Source: Calothrix sp. NIES-2100 (GTDB taxonomy: Bacteria > Cyanobacteriota > Cyanobacteriia > Cyanobacteriales > Nostocaceae). From it: a stretch of DNA of 64,000 bases. This document shows positions 8,408-17,148 of this stretch, one piece after another (position 1 is the first letter of the stretch; every line of letters begins with the position of its first letter). A program made the position numbers and the translations under genes. The notes below the pieces were generated by a model. The model searched no databases and was not told where the DNA came from. It saw nothing but the letters and a program-made list of their open reading frames with translations. The stretch spans positions 9,249,510-9,313,509 of the forward strand of contig NZ_AP018178.1 in NCBI RefSeq assembly GCF_002368195.1. Direction: 5' to 3'.

Positions 8408-9568
8408 AAAGAAATTACTGCTATTTTGCAAGCATTTGCAGAAATTCAGCATGATGCTGAATCAATTTTTCTGGCAACTGTAGTTAATGTTCAAGGCTCT
8501 ACCTATCGTCGTCCTGGGGCGCGGATGTTGATGATGCCAACAGGTAGAATCATCGGCACAATCAGCGCTGGTTGCTTGGAAAATGATGTGTTTGAACATA
8601 CTCGTGTTTCCATGCCGGATGGACGACCAATTGCGATCGCCTATGACTCTACTGCTGATGAAGATATCCTTTGGGGGTTTGGGCTTGGTTGCAATGGATT
8701 AGTGCAAGTACTGATTGAACGGTTAGAATCAGGTGACTTATGTAACCCTTTGCTGTTGATTCAGCAATGTTTTGAGCAACAGCAACCAGGTGTGATCGCC
8801 ACTGTATTTGCTGTCGATGGTGCTATTAATGTCAAAGTAGGCGATCGCTTAATTATTCAACCAGACAATAATATAATTACTAATATCACAGAATCTACTT
8901 TAAAATCTGCATTAATTAACGATACTCAAATTGCCTTAAAAAATCAAAAATCAACTATTAATAAATATCAATTTTCTTCAGGGATTGTAGATGTATTTAT
9001 CGAAATTATCCAGCCACCCACAAACCTGATAATATTTGGTGCAGGACAAGATGCTTTACCCACAGTCCAGTTTGCCAAAGCTTTAGGCTGGCGAGTGACT
9101 ATAGTTGATTGTCGCGCCAATGAAGCGACTAAAGAACGTTTTGCTATAGCCGATGAAGTAATTCTCAGTCGGCGAGAGATTTTACATCAACAAATATCTG
9201 TGAATGAGCAAACTGTCGCAGTAGTGATGACTCATAATTATCTCGACGATTTAGCAATTCTGAAAATGTTATTACCCTCTTGTGTAAAATACCTGGGTAT
9301 TTTGGGGCCGAAGCGTCGCAGTGAAAAATTACTTGACCAATTGCAGGCTGAAGGCGGAGAATATAGCCCAGAACAACTAGAAAAATTGCATAGCCCAGTT
9401 GGGCTTGACATTGGCGCAGATACACCAGAAGCGATCGCTTTATCCATCATCGCAGAAATTCAAGCTGTATTAGCTAACCGTTCTGGTGGTTTTTTAAGAA
9501 ATCGCGCTTTACCAATTCACCAGCCACATGAGATGAAAGAAATTCCCATTAATGCATTGCAGTTCTAA
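8405..9568 (+). CDS. XdhC/CoxI-family molybdenum cofactor maturation protein
   Basis: XdhC-type proteins bind and sulfurate the molybdenum cofactor and insert it into xanthine-oxidase-family enzymes; here the natural client is the paoABC product just upstream (E. coli PaoD plays this role). The 387-aa protein has the XdhC/CoxI N-terminal domain (STYRRPGARM, GCLENDVFEH, GLGCNGLVQVLIE within the first 115 residues) and a C-terminal Rossmann domain (IIFGAGQDALP near residue 205; LGILGPKRRSEKL near 300; VGLDIGADTPEAIA near 340). The start ATG is the last unit of a heptamer array and has no recognisable ribosome binding site. Confidence 0.87.
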   Translation: MKEITAILQAFAEIQHDAESIFLATVVNVQGSTYRRPGARMLMMPTGRIIGTISAGCLENDVFEHTRVSMPDGRPIAIAYDSTADEDILWGFGLGCNGLVQVLIERLESGDLCNPLLLIQQCFEQQQPGVIATVFAVDGAINVKVGDRLIIQPDNNIITNITESTLKSALINDTQIALKNQKSTINKYQFSSGIVDVFIEIIQPPTNLIIFGAGQDALPTVQFAKALGWRVTIVDCRANEATKERFAIADEVILSRREILHQQISVNEQTVAVVMTHNYLDDLAILKMLLPSCVKYLGILGPKRRSEKLLDQLQAEGGEYSPEQLEKLHSPVGLDIGADTPEAIALSIIAEIQAVLANRSGGFLRNRALPIHQPHEMKEIPINALQF

Positions 9569-9902
9569 ATCATTCGTGGGTAATAAGATCCCCGACAACT
9601 TTTACGGATGCTGCTAGCGAATCAGGGGTAAGACCCCTCGCTGATCCCGAAATCCCGCCGTCACCATAGAATGGTGCGGCTAATCAAACAAAGCCCACCT
9701 TCGTGGGCTAAAGAATTCAGCCCACGAAGGTGGGCTTTGTAGCGTTAGCCACAGGCTGGAAGCCTGTGGGCGGTATATCGGGTAAGCGAGAGAATTATTT
9801 GTATCAGCATTTACGGGTCAAACCCACCATTCGCCAGTAACATCCTCAAAGAAGTCGGGGATCTGGACAACGCGAATTCTCACAAATCAGATAGGATTGC
9901 AG
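9569..9902. other. Convergent intergenic region with a large inverted repeat
   Basis: No gene. A 21-bp perfect inverted repeat (9689-9709 with 9719-9739, beginning CAAAGCCCACC) forms a very stable hairpin between convergent genes and could terminate transcription from both sides, although it lacks a clear T-run and looks like a dispersed palindrome. Half copies of the GATCCCCGAC repeat flank it near 9587 and 9850. Confidence 0.7.
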
Positions 9903-10397
9903 CTAAACCATCTCAAACGTTAACCGATGACTCTTGAGAAAATCATGAGTGAAATGATCCACTACATTCGTATCACTCAATTCTAAATTATAAAAATCTA
10001 CAAACTCATGATCAAAATAAGGGCCAGCGTGCCAAGTTCCCACATTTAACTTAATAAAACAATCCCCAGGAATTCGGAAAGCAGCCATCTCTTCTAACAC
10101 TGGTTCATTCAATTCATTATGTGGTGGACAAACCGCAATGAACCAATCTTTCCCTGATAAAGAACCTAAACATTGAGTACATTGCACATGGCGAGTAATT
10201 TTGTGAAACTTTCGCCCTCTACTATCCAGGCGCATGATATAAAAGCGGGGAGTGCCATTTTGCAGATTTAATTCGGCATCTTCCCCATCAAAAGCCTTAC
10301 CATCTGAACTCGGAAAAATCACCTGTCCATAACGTTGAAAGTTTTCTGGTGTGATTAATTCTGCCTGCAATTGTTGTACTGTTTGTGATGTACTCAT
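9903..10397 (-). CDS. Ureidoglycolate lyase-like (AllA family) protein
   Basis: The 164-aa length and motifs fit the ureidoglycolate lyase/hydrolase cupin family: LITPENFQRYGQVI at the start, ITRHVQCTQCLGSL near residue 80 and LNVGTWHAGPYF near 125. AllA converts ureidoglycolate to glyoxylate and urea at the end of purine breakdown. No other allantoin genes are visible here, so a role in purine use is inferred from family only. It lies 12 bases after the DoxX-like gene and is probably its operon partner. Confidence 0.7.
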   Translation of the reverse strand: MSTSQTVQQLQAELITPENFQRYGQVIFPSSDGKAFDGEDAELNLQNGTPRFYIMRLDSRGRKFHKITRHVQCTQCLGSLSGKDWFIAVCPPHNELNEPVLEEMAAFRIPGDCFIKLNVGTWHAGPYFDHEFVDFYNLELSDTNVVDHFTHDFLKSHRLTFEMV

Positions 10398-10409
10398 AAG
10401 ATTAGGAAA

Positions 10410-10850
10410 TTACCATTCTAACTCTTTGGGAATCAGTGATTTGGGAATTATTGAGGCTTGTTTATCTTTATCTGAAGGTTTAGTGTACCACCAAGCCCAA
10501 GCAATCAAAACTGCTTGCAAGGGAAGCCTAATTGCTTGCAACCAAGGTGAATCGGAATATGGTATGGTTTCAATCTTAATATGATTAACTGCCATATTGA
10601 TATTGGCAGGAAAAACCGCAATAAATAACAAAATTAATCCCCAAGCCGCCGCTTTACTCACAGGTGGGACTAATAAGCCGATACCACCCAAAATTTCATA
10701 AAAGCCACTGAGATAAACTAATTCTAAAGAATATGGCAGTTGTGGCGGCATAATTTTCACAAATGGTTGGGGAACAACAAAGTGCGTCACGCCAACGATA
10801 ATGATGGATACTGCAAGGATGACGCGCCAAAGTTCCTTATTTTTGTACAT
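10410..10850 (-). CDS. DoxX-like integral membrane protein
   Basis: A 146-aa protein with four predicted membrane helices: about residues 8-27, 44-62, 70-92 and 104-124. The motif LSGFYEILGGIGLLVPP, with the conserved E and G residues of helix 2, fits the DoxX-like family, a loosely defined group of small quinone-linked or oxidative-stress membrane proteins. It is the first gene of a short operon with the AllA-like gene. Function not known. Confidence 0.7.
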   Translation of the reverse strand: MYKNKELWRVILAVSIIIVGVTHFVVPQPFVKIMPPQLPYSLELVYLSGFYEILGGIGLLVPPVSKAAAWGLILLFIAVFPANINMAVNHIKIETIPYSDSPWLQAIRLPLQAVLIAWAWWYTKPSDKDKQASIIPKSLIPKELEW

Positions 10851-10957
10851 GGGATTCGCCTGATTCTCAATTTACTAATATCTCTTCAGTTTTGGGGATA
10901 TATGTCATTTTGTCTTCAGTCAAGAGTAGGAAAATTGGCGACGTTAGGGACTAGGGG

Positions 10958-11104
10958 CTAGGGCGTGTCTTCAAAGTCTTAGATCCCCCCAACCCCCCTT
11001 AAAAAGGGGGGCTAAAAGAGTCTTCAAGTCCCCCTTTTTAAGGGGGATTTAGGGGGATCGAGAAACTTAGAAGGCTAAACGAGGAGTTTGAAAACACGCC
11101 CTAG
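10958..11104. mobile_element. Miniature inverted-repeat element with GATCCCCC core
   Basis: Terminal inverted repeats CTAGGGCGTGTCTTCAAAG and the complement of CTAGGGCGTGTTTTCAAA bracket a GC-rich core (10982-11059) that starts GATCCCCCC, ends GGGGGATC and folds on itself. The same core occurs at 28236-28311 and 56758-56832 inside different termini. Noncoding; no clear target duplication was seen. ACAAATG heptamers follow at 11129-11155. Confidence 0.65.
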
Positions 11105-11160
11105 GGGTTAGGGATGAGAGGGACGCGGACAAATGACAAATGACAAATGACAAAAACAAT

Positions 11161-11778
11161 TTAATCACAACACCATAAATCTAATATTTCAGAAAACCAA
11201 TATTTCGCTGGTAAAATCATGGCAGCAGGAGTTTTGTCTGGAGCAATTAAAATCGGAAACCAACCAGATTTTAAATAGCCTCCAGGGAGATGTTTACGAT
11301 ATACCATAATCGATGTGAAATATACTAGTTGATTTAATGTTAAAGATTCGGGGATTTTGACGTTAAACAAACAATCCATTTCATTGGTAATCGCCTCAGC
11401 AAAAGTTACAAAATCCGCCATCTCTGGATGGTTCAGTTTTTTATCTTTGAGTTCATAAAGATCATGGGCGATTCTTGTCAGATCTTTGAGTTTACTATCA
11501 AATACAGGAACAGGACTAAAAACGATGACTGCTGGATGATCCCATTTTCCCGGATCAAATAGTAAATTGTTCGCTTGCACTATGCGTCCCCAAACAACTA
11601 TACCTTTTTTCCAAAGAATATTTTGGTCGCGGTATAAAACGCAAAATCGGCGATCGCCTGCTTTAATCATCCACCAAGGAGGAATCAGGGAATTATACAT
11701 CAACCGCTTTAAGGAAAATTCTCGACTGTGCTTGTGAAAGTTTTTGCGCGTCTGATACAAACAATATGCAGCGTCCAT
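11161..11778 (-). CDS. Uncharacterised protein, 205 aa
   Basis: I do not recognise the family. The ATG at 11778 is chosen because AAGGAG precedes it; an in-frame TTG 45 bases upstream is possible. The protein is soluble by inspection, rich in aromatic residues, with a basic N-terminal part (YQTRKNFHKHSREF) and patches such as LYRDQNILWKKGIVVWGRIVQ and PAVIVFSPVPVF that suggest a beta-rich fold. It ends in DLWCCD. Alone on its strand between two repeat-rich gaps; no operon partner. Confidence 0.6.
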   Translation of the reverse strand: MDAAYCLYQTRKNFHKHSREFSLKRLMYNSLIPPWWMIKAGDRRFCVLYRDQNILWKKGIVVWGRIVQANNLLFDPGKWDHPAVIVFSPVPVFDSKLKDLTRIAHDLYELKDKKLNHPEMADFVTFAEAITNEMDCLFNVKIPESLTLNQLVYFTSIMVYRKHLPGGYLKSGWFPILIAPDKTPAAMILPAKYWFSEILDLWCCD

Positions 11779-12345
11779 CCCCAATCCTATCTCCTTGTCA
11801 CCGACTCTCAGGAAAAATGCCAATTATTTTGCTATTGTTAAGAGTGCGATCGCTACTGTTATAGCCGAATAAACTCTCTTAAGTGGCGATCGCCTGGTTG
11901 TTTCCATCACTTCATGAAAAGTGCGATCGCTCAATCAGTCTAGACTTTAGCCAACCCATACCCCCAAAACATCCGTTGCTTGTAAACAAAGCTCTATCAG
12001 TTATACATGAGACTAAAAATTAAGTAAGCATGATTCTAGCGAATTATGTAAATTTTTGTAGGGGAAAGGGTAAAGGGGTAAAGGGTAAAGGGGAAGAGAA
12101 ATCTGTGAGATTAAAGATAGGGACACAATTACTTTCCCATTCCCCATTCCCCATTCCCCATTCCCCATTCCCCTTCTGAATATAGTTATTTTCAATCGCT
12201 GAACAACTAAAAAAAAGCCCAGTCAGTGCGATGACCAGGCTTTTAGCTTAATTTTCATGAGTTTGTAGTGATGACTTAAGTCCTCAAATCAAGGACTAAA
12301 GTCCTAACTACAAATTTATTTACCACTTAGTCGCATTCCCACCGA
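11779..12345. other. Intergenic region with heptamer repeats and a terminator
   Basis: No gene is supported. It contains four GCGATCGC-type sites, GGGTAAA-type repeats (12058-12102), five copies of CCCATTC (12136-12170), the hsp20 terminator (12209-12245) and a TTTGTAGTGA palindrome (12262-12312). Confidence 0.65.
12209..12245 (-). terminator. Rho-independent terminator of hsp20
   Basis: Read on the minus strand, AAAAGCCTGGTCA pairs with TGACTGGGCTTTT around a six-base loop (two internal mismatches) and runs into eight T. It lies about 100 bases past the hsp20 stop codon, with no gene between. Confidence 0.75.
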
Positions 12346-12795
12346 TTAAGCAGCAGGTTGCTCAAGATTTACTTTCACAACTTTGTTCTTTGCTTGCTCA
12401 GTTTTCGGCAAGGTCAAATTCAAGATACCATCTTTATAATCTGCTGTTACGTTAGTATTTTGAATTGGCGCAGGTAAAGGAATTACACGTTGGAATTTAC
12501 CGTAATTAAATTCACTTCTAGTCACGCCTTTATCTTCAGTTTTAGTTTCTGTTTTGCGCTCACCGCTAACATACACAGCCTTTTCGGTAACTTGAATATC
12601 CAAGTCCTTAGCTTCTAATCCTGGGAGTTCTAGTTTGAGATGAACAGCTTCTTCAGTTTCTTGTAATTCAGCCGCCGGCACTCTTACCAAGCCTTTGGAA
12701 AACACTGTAGATGGTACTCTGGTGTCTTCAAATAGGCTATTAATTTGACGTTGGATAGCGTTTAATTCTTGCCAGGGGTTGTAACGAACTAACAT
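12346..12795 (-). CDS. hspA: Small heat shock protein, Hsp20/alpha-crystallin family
   Basis: A 149-aa ATP-independent chaperone that forms oligomers and holds unfolding proteins. The start is the ATG at 12795: AAAGGA sits six bases upstream and the sequence MLVRYNPWQELNAIQRQIN is the normal N-terminus; the longer frame to 12912 has no family similarity. The alpha-crystallin domain spans about residues 40-140 (LKLELPGLEAKDLDIQVTE, YGKFQRVIPLP, YKDGILNLTLPK). In cyanobacteria HspA binds thylakoid membranes and phycobilisomes under heat and light stress. A 117-base leader separates it from the next open DNA; no CIRCE element was seen. Confidence 0.92.
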   Translation of the reverse strand: MLVRYNPWQELNAIQRQINSLFEDTRVPSTVFSKGLVRVPAAELQETEEAVHLKLELPGLEAKDLDIQVTEKAVYVSGERKTETKTEDKGVTRSEFNYGKFQRVIPLPAPIQNTNVTADYKDGILNLTLPKTEQAKNKVVKVNLEQPAA

Positions 12796-12912
12796 ATTGA
12801 TTTCCTTTTTAGTAGTCTTTAGTTGTTTGAACAATCGAAGTTTTAATTCATTGCTTTGATTCTTATAGTAATGTTTAATAATCAGATTGTTAGTTCGGTT
12901 AATATCACTCAA

Positions 12913-13784
12913 TTAATGATGATTGCCACACCAAAATCTTGGTATAAACCTATGTGTAGAAATCTGCCATTTCTTGGTTCGGTCAACTCACCAACTAATT
13001 TCTAAAATAGGTACTTGAAGAAGGCAGAAGGCAGAAGGTTTTATTTAGAAGGGGATTCCGACCCCTCCTAAACAAGCAGCCCCAAATTTTCAATCTGCTG
13101 GGGGTCTTAAACCTTTACTCCCTTTCGGTCGTGCCAAAGGGATCTAATCAGAATTCCCTTGAGCATAGCTGGCTCCTGCCCTCTGCCTTTGTTGATAAAT
13201 CTGACAGGACTTACGCAACTGGCACAGCGCGATCGCCATTTAATAGTATCTACGTACTATCCGAAAGTGATATACCCAGAGGAAATTACTGAAAATATTA
13301 ACAGTAATCGGTTGTGTTAAATATTCTTACTAATGGAAGATTTTTTTACTTGGAAGTCCCTAAATGGAGTTTTCAATATTGGCTAAAACAGATATAAAAC
13401 TACATGGGATTAGTGAAAAGTTCAAGATATAGTGAAGAGAGCAAAACTCCGTCGCAACTTTTAAACTCTTGCTGCAACGAAGAAGGAAGAAATTGAAACA
13501 CCAAGATAGAGAAGGTAAAATGCTTGCGCCTCAAGCATACTCATGAATTCAAAAAGAATCAGGACATTTACCTTTTACCTTATCTCTCCCTCGGCGTTTC
13601 CTACTGTGCTAGATGTAAACAATATATAGTTTTTTATTTTTGGGAAAAGTATTGTAAAGATCAGTTTTTATGTATAATACTGAACCTGAAAGTATATAAC
13701 TCATATAAAAAGGTTAATTCGCGCTGATTCCTGCAATTAGAGAAAAAATAAAAATTTTAAATTTAGCAGCGGAGAAAGCTGGTA
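12913..13784. other. Intergenic region, no supported gene
   Basis: Holds a repeat-like block bounded by inverted AAGGCAGAAGGCAGAAGG (from 13022) and CCTGCCCTCTGCCTT (to about 13189), probably another miniature element, then a GACAGGACTTACGCAACTG dispersed repeat at about 13201, then AT-rich DNA. An open frame at 13524-13727 has no ribosome site or family features. Confidence 0.5.
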
Positions 13785-14261
13785 GTGAATCAACAAAGTT
13801 TGTGGGTAGGAATTGGCTGTCAGCGAGGTACATCAACACATTTGCTTGAAAAAGCAATTCAGCAGGTGTTTCAAGAAAATCAACTCGACCAAAGTGCGAT
13901 CGCAGGTATTGCTACCATTGACAATAAGGCTAAAGAAGTATGTTTACGGGAATTTTGCCAATTACACAATTTGACTTTTAAAACCTTTCCCGCTGAAATT
14001 CTCCGTCTCGTCTGTGTACCCAATCCGGCTAAGATTACCGAGCAAGCAATGGGAACTCCCAGTGTAGCAGAAGCTGCTGCTATACTTGCAGCTGCTGATA
14101 TTAACTGGCAAACTAAGATACTAGCTTTCAACCTGAACTCAAGTTCATCACACCTGACTCCGGCTATAACTGCTGAAGGAGTAAGGTGCTTAGTTCCTAA
14201 ACAAATTTTCCGCTTACAGGGCGAACCAGGAGCAGTTACAATAGCCGTTGCTCAAGGATGA
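13785..14261 (+). CDS. CbiG C-terminal domain / CobE-like cobalamin biosynthesis protein
   Basis: A 158-aa single-domain protein matching the C-terminal domain of CbiG (CobE): LWVGIGCQRGTSTHLLEKAI at the start, AIAGIATIDNKAKEV near residue 40 and MGTPSVAEAAAILAA near 90. CbiG opens the delta-lactone ring of cobalt-precorrin-5A; the free-standing C-terminal domain acts in the same pathway but its exact reaction is not settled. The GTG start is supported by GGAG ten bases upstream. No other cobalamin gene is nearby. Confidence 0.8.
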   Translation: MNQQSLWVGIGCQRGTSTHLLEKAIQQVFQENQLDQSAIAGIATIDNKAKEVCLREFCQLHNLTFKTFPAEILRLVCVPNPAKITEQAMGTPSVAEAAAILAAADINWQTKILAFNLNSSSSHLTPAITAEGVRCLVPKQIFRLQGEPGAVTIAVAQG

Positions 14262-14277
14262 GAAAGAATAGCGAGTG

Positions 14278-14631
14278 TTATTCAACCACGCGCAGAAAAT
14301 AGTTAATCACACTAGAAACAATCGCTAACACAATTGATCCCAACAAAGCAGGTAAAAAGCCCTCAATTTTAAAACCCGAACCGGGAGTAAGGAAGCTTGC
14401 TAACCAAAGAGTCCACGCATTGATCACAAATGTAAATAAACCAAAGGTGAGCAAGATAATGGGAATTCCGAAAAAACGTAAAATAGGGCGAATAAAGGCA
14501 TTAACTAGCCCGATGACAATAGCAGCAACCAGCGCCGCCACAAAACTCTTGATCTTGAATCCATCAACGATGTTAGAGGTGATTATTAAGGCCACGGCAG
14601 TACCGAGCCACGTTAATAAAAAGTGTTTCAT
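14278..14631 (-). CDS. YvlD-like four-helix membrane protein (phage holin family IV)
   Basis: A 117-aa protein with four membrane helices (about residues 3-21, 28-48, 55-75, 90-112) and the family motif GLVNAFIRPILRFFGIPIILLTFGLF. Members are widespread small membrane proteins (YvlD/DUF360 type); the holin label reflects topology, not phage origin. Its start ATG falls inside an ACAAATGA heptamer unit at the edge of a repeat block, so expression signals have been replaced by repeats. Convergent with the CbiG-like gene, 16 bases apart. Confidence 0.8.
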   Translation of the reverse strand: MKHFLLTWLGTAVALIITSNIVDGFKIKSFVAALVAAIVIGLVNAFIRPILRFFGIPIILLTFGLFTFVINAWTLWLASFLTPGSGFKIEGFLPALLGSIVLAIVSSVINYFLRVVE

Positions 14632-14760
14632 TTGTCAATAGTCAGTTGTCATTTGTCAATAGTCATTTGTCAGTTGTCAGTTGTCATTTGTCAACAGTCA
14701 ACAATCAACACTTCGAGTGAGCTTCAGTGCGGCGCAGTCAACAGTCAACAGTCAACAATC
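14632..14760. repeat. Mixed heptamer repeat block (GTCATTT / GTCAACA)
   Basis: About 120 bases of degenerate heptamers (TTGTCAAT, AGTCATT, AGTTGTC, GTCAACA). Noncoding. Situated between the starts and ends of two minus-strand genes, where it forms the leader of the YvlD-like gene. Confidence 0.8.
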
Positions 14761-14788
14761 ATTTTCCCCCTACCCCCTGTTTATGAGT

Positions 14789-15667
14789 CTAACGCTGGCG
14801 CTGCGATCGCTCTAACAGCACTTCCCAGGTACCGCCACCAGCGACACCATCAGCTTCCAAACCATAGCGGCTTTGTGCAGCTTTGACTGCTGCTTCTGTT
14901 GTTGGGCCAAAGTCTCCATCTACATCACCGCTCAAGAAACCCAGCCTTTTCAAAACTTCTTGCAATTTACCAACTTCCGATCCACGGTTCCCTAAACGCA
15001 AAATTGGTAATCCTTCTGTGGTGTATTGAATACCAGGGCTACGTTCAAAACGCGGGATTTGTGGTGTCCGAGGTGCTGGAGTCCGAGTGGTTGTAGAACG
15101 ATTGGTATTTCTTTGTGGCTTTGGAGTTGTCGGCTGTCTTGGCTGCGCAGGTTTTGGTTCCGGTTGAGGAGTAGGTCTTCTGATGTTGCCCGCTTGTGCA
15201 GGAACGATGACTGGCTGTGTTGATTTTGGGGTTGGCTTAGGTGCAGGAACTGTTGATGATGCTGTTGTTTGGCTAGGAAACAATTTTTGCCAAGTAGCAG
15301 CATCAACAACACCGTCTGAATTTAAGCCTGCTGCTTGCTTAAAGCGAGAAACAGCGCTGGCGGTAATGTTGTTATAGTTACCATCTACTGCACCTGTGTA
15401 GAAACCCAAAAGCTTTAAAGCCGCCTGAAGTTCAGAAACGCGCTCGCCTTGGCTACCAATACCTAGGGTAGGGCGATTGATGTCAGCGCTTGGGGTTGCT
15501 TGAGAAATTTTCTGTGGTGCTGCAATTGTTACCAAGGTAGAGGCAGCAATCAACACAGGCACAGCAGAAAACAAAAGTAACCAATTCAATTTGTTGGTAC
15601 TGGAGCTGAGAGAGGATTTGAGTGAATCTAAGTGGCTTAAGCTACTTACTGAACGGCTGCCTTTCAT
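14789..15667 (-). CDS. Membrane-anchored protein with two peptidoglycan-binding domains
   Basis: The 292-aa protein has an N-terminal membrane segment (about residues 30-50, LNWLLLFSAVPVLIAAS), a PG_binding_1 domain (about 70-130, LQAALKLLGFYTGAVDGNY), a Pro/Thr/Gln-rich linker of some 85 residues, and a second PG_binding_1 domain (about 225-285, LQEVLKRLGFLSGDVDGDFG). It probably tethers to the cell wall; no catalytic domain is present. The ATG at 15667 is preferred to a TTG five codons upstream. Appears monocistronic. Confidence 0.83.
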   Translation of the reverse strand: MKGSRSVSSLSHLDSLKSSLSSSTNKLNWLLLFSAVPVLIAASTLVTIAAPQKISQATPSADINRPTLGIGSQGERVSELQAALKLLGFYTGAVDGNYNNITASAVSRFKQAAGLNSDGVVDAATWQKLFPSQTTASSTVPAPKPTPKSTQPVIVPAQAGNIRRPTPQPEPKPAQPRQPTTPKPQRNTNRSTTTRTPAPRTPQIPRFERSPGIQYTTEGLPILRLGNRGSEVGKLQEVLKRLGFLSGDVDGDFGPTTEAAVKAAQSRYGLEADGVAGGGTWEVLLERSQRQR

Positions 15668-15864
15668 GGTATATGCCCGCAATCTTCATGATGCTAATAT
15701 TACAGCCGCTTGAGCCAAGAAAAAAGCAGGTGATTTTTTTTTCTGTGTAAATTATTTCGTAGAGGCACGGCATCTGCAAGATTACTCTTTGGATGCCGTG
15801 CCCCTACTTTAGTCAGTGGATGATGAAGCACGCTTTGTGCTGACTACGAACTTCAAACTAAAAA

Positions 15865-17148
15865 CTAAGCGATCGCACTATTAATTGCTGCTTCCGGGCC
15901 GACTAAAGACAAGTAAGGTTCTTGTAAATATCGGTTTGCTACAGCGATCGCATCTGCTGCATTAACGGCGGTAATTAGCTCCGGAAATTCGCGGTCAAAT
16001 TCAATTCCTAATCCCAAGGTTTCATACCAGCCATATATCTGAGCAATCTGCCCGTTTGTTTGTTTTCCTAGGGCGTACTGTCCTAATATTTTGTTTTTAG
16101 CGGCTTGAAGTACGTCTTTTGCTATCTCAGTAGTAGACAGTAAATCGACTTCTTTCCGCAGTCCTTGCAAAGCTATGCTGGTATTTTCTGGGGCTGTACC
16201 GATGTAAACTACAAACGATCCTGGATACAGCCTGGTGGGATAGAATGCGGATACTTCATAAGCTAAGCCCTGCTTTTCGCGCAGTTCCACAAACAAGCGG
16301 CTAGAAAGTCCGTTACCCAAGTAGGTAGACAGCAACTTCAAAGCGGCATAGTCAGCATCAGCTACGGCGGAACCCAAATAACCAAGCATGACGATGGATT
16401 GCTGTGTCTGTAGGGGCTGTAGCTGATGCTGGGGTTGGAGTTGAATTTCCGGCAGATTCAAGATTGGCAGCTTTTCGCTGATAGGTTGCCAATCACCAAA
16501 TACTTCTTCTACCAGTTTGACTGCATCCTCTAGTGTAATGCGTCCAGCAATACTAATGACTACATTATCTGGACGAAAATGAGTTTTGTGATAAGCAACT
16601 AAGTCCGCACGAGTTAAGCTGCTCATAGTTGTTTCATCGCCTAGCACCGACATAGCATAGGGATGATCTTGGTACATTGCTTGGCGCAGTTTGTCAAAAG
16701 CAATGGTAAACGGCTGCTCTTTTTGGGAGCGAATATCTTGTAGTGCTAAACGCCGTTCTAGTTCAACTTGAGTTTCCGGAAATATTGGCGATCGCAAAAT
16801 CAGCCCTGCTAAGGTTAAAATTTCCGCAAAATCTGAGGTAACAGTCTTCAGAGATAGCAAAAAATAATCATTGGCAGTATCTGTACTTAAACTCGCTCCG
16901 ACTGATTCGACTCTTTCCGCAATTTCTAAGCTAGAAAGTCCATCGCATCCTTTTGTCATCACTGCTGATAATAGATGTGCTAGTCCGGCCTGTTCCCGGC
17001 TTTCGGCACAACTTCCCGCACGGACAAAAATGCGCGCTGCAATGATATCTGCCGCCGGATTTTCTGCCACCAAGACGACAATGCCATTGCTTAATACAGT
17101 ACGGTGAATCGGGGAATTAAATATAGATTTTTTCACAGTTTGAGTCAT
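15865..17148 (-). CDS. M16-family peptidase homologue lacking the zinc motif
   Basis: 427 aa with the M16 (insulinase / processing peptidase) fold: SNGIVVLVAENP at the start and two homologous halves. The HxxEH zinc site is replaced by HLLSA (AGLAHLLSAVMTKG), so the protein cannot be catalytic. Known biology: M16B enzymes often pair an active subunit with an inactive one, as in mitochondrial processing peptidase. The active partner is the gene next upstream on the same strand. A 538-base gap with structured DNA separates the two. Confidence 0.85.
   Translation of the reverse strand: MTQTVKKSIFNSPIHRTVLSNGIVVLVAENPAADIIAARIFVRAGSCAESREQAGLAHLLSAVMTKGCDGLSSLEIAERVESVGASLSTDTANDYFLLSLKTVTSDFAEILTLAGLILRSPIFPETQVELERRLALQDIRSQKEQPFTIAFDKLRQAMYQDHPYAMSVLGDETTMSSLTRADLVAYHKTHFRPDNVVISIAGRITLEDAVKLVEEVFGDWQPISEKLPILNLPEIQLQPQHQLQPLQTQQSIVMLGYLGSAVADADYAALKLLSTYLGNGLSSRLFVELREKQGLAYEVSAFYPTRLYPGSFVVYIGTAPENTSIALQGLRKEVDLLSTTEIAKDVLQAAKNKILGQYALGKQTNGQIAQIYGWYETLGLGIEFDREFPELITAVNAADAIAVANRYLQEPYLSLVGPEAAINSAIA

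Noticed and set aside
13524..13727. 67-residue plus-strand frame
   Set aside because: No ribosome site, lysine/tyrosine-rich composition of AT-rich noncoding DNA, no recognisable domain.
14623..14886. 87-residue plus-strand frame
   Set aside because: Derived from heptamer repeats and antisense to the peptidoglycan-binding protein gene.
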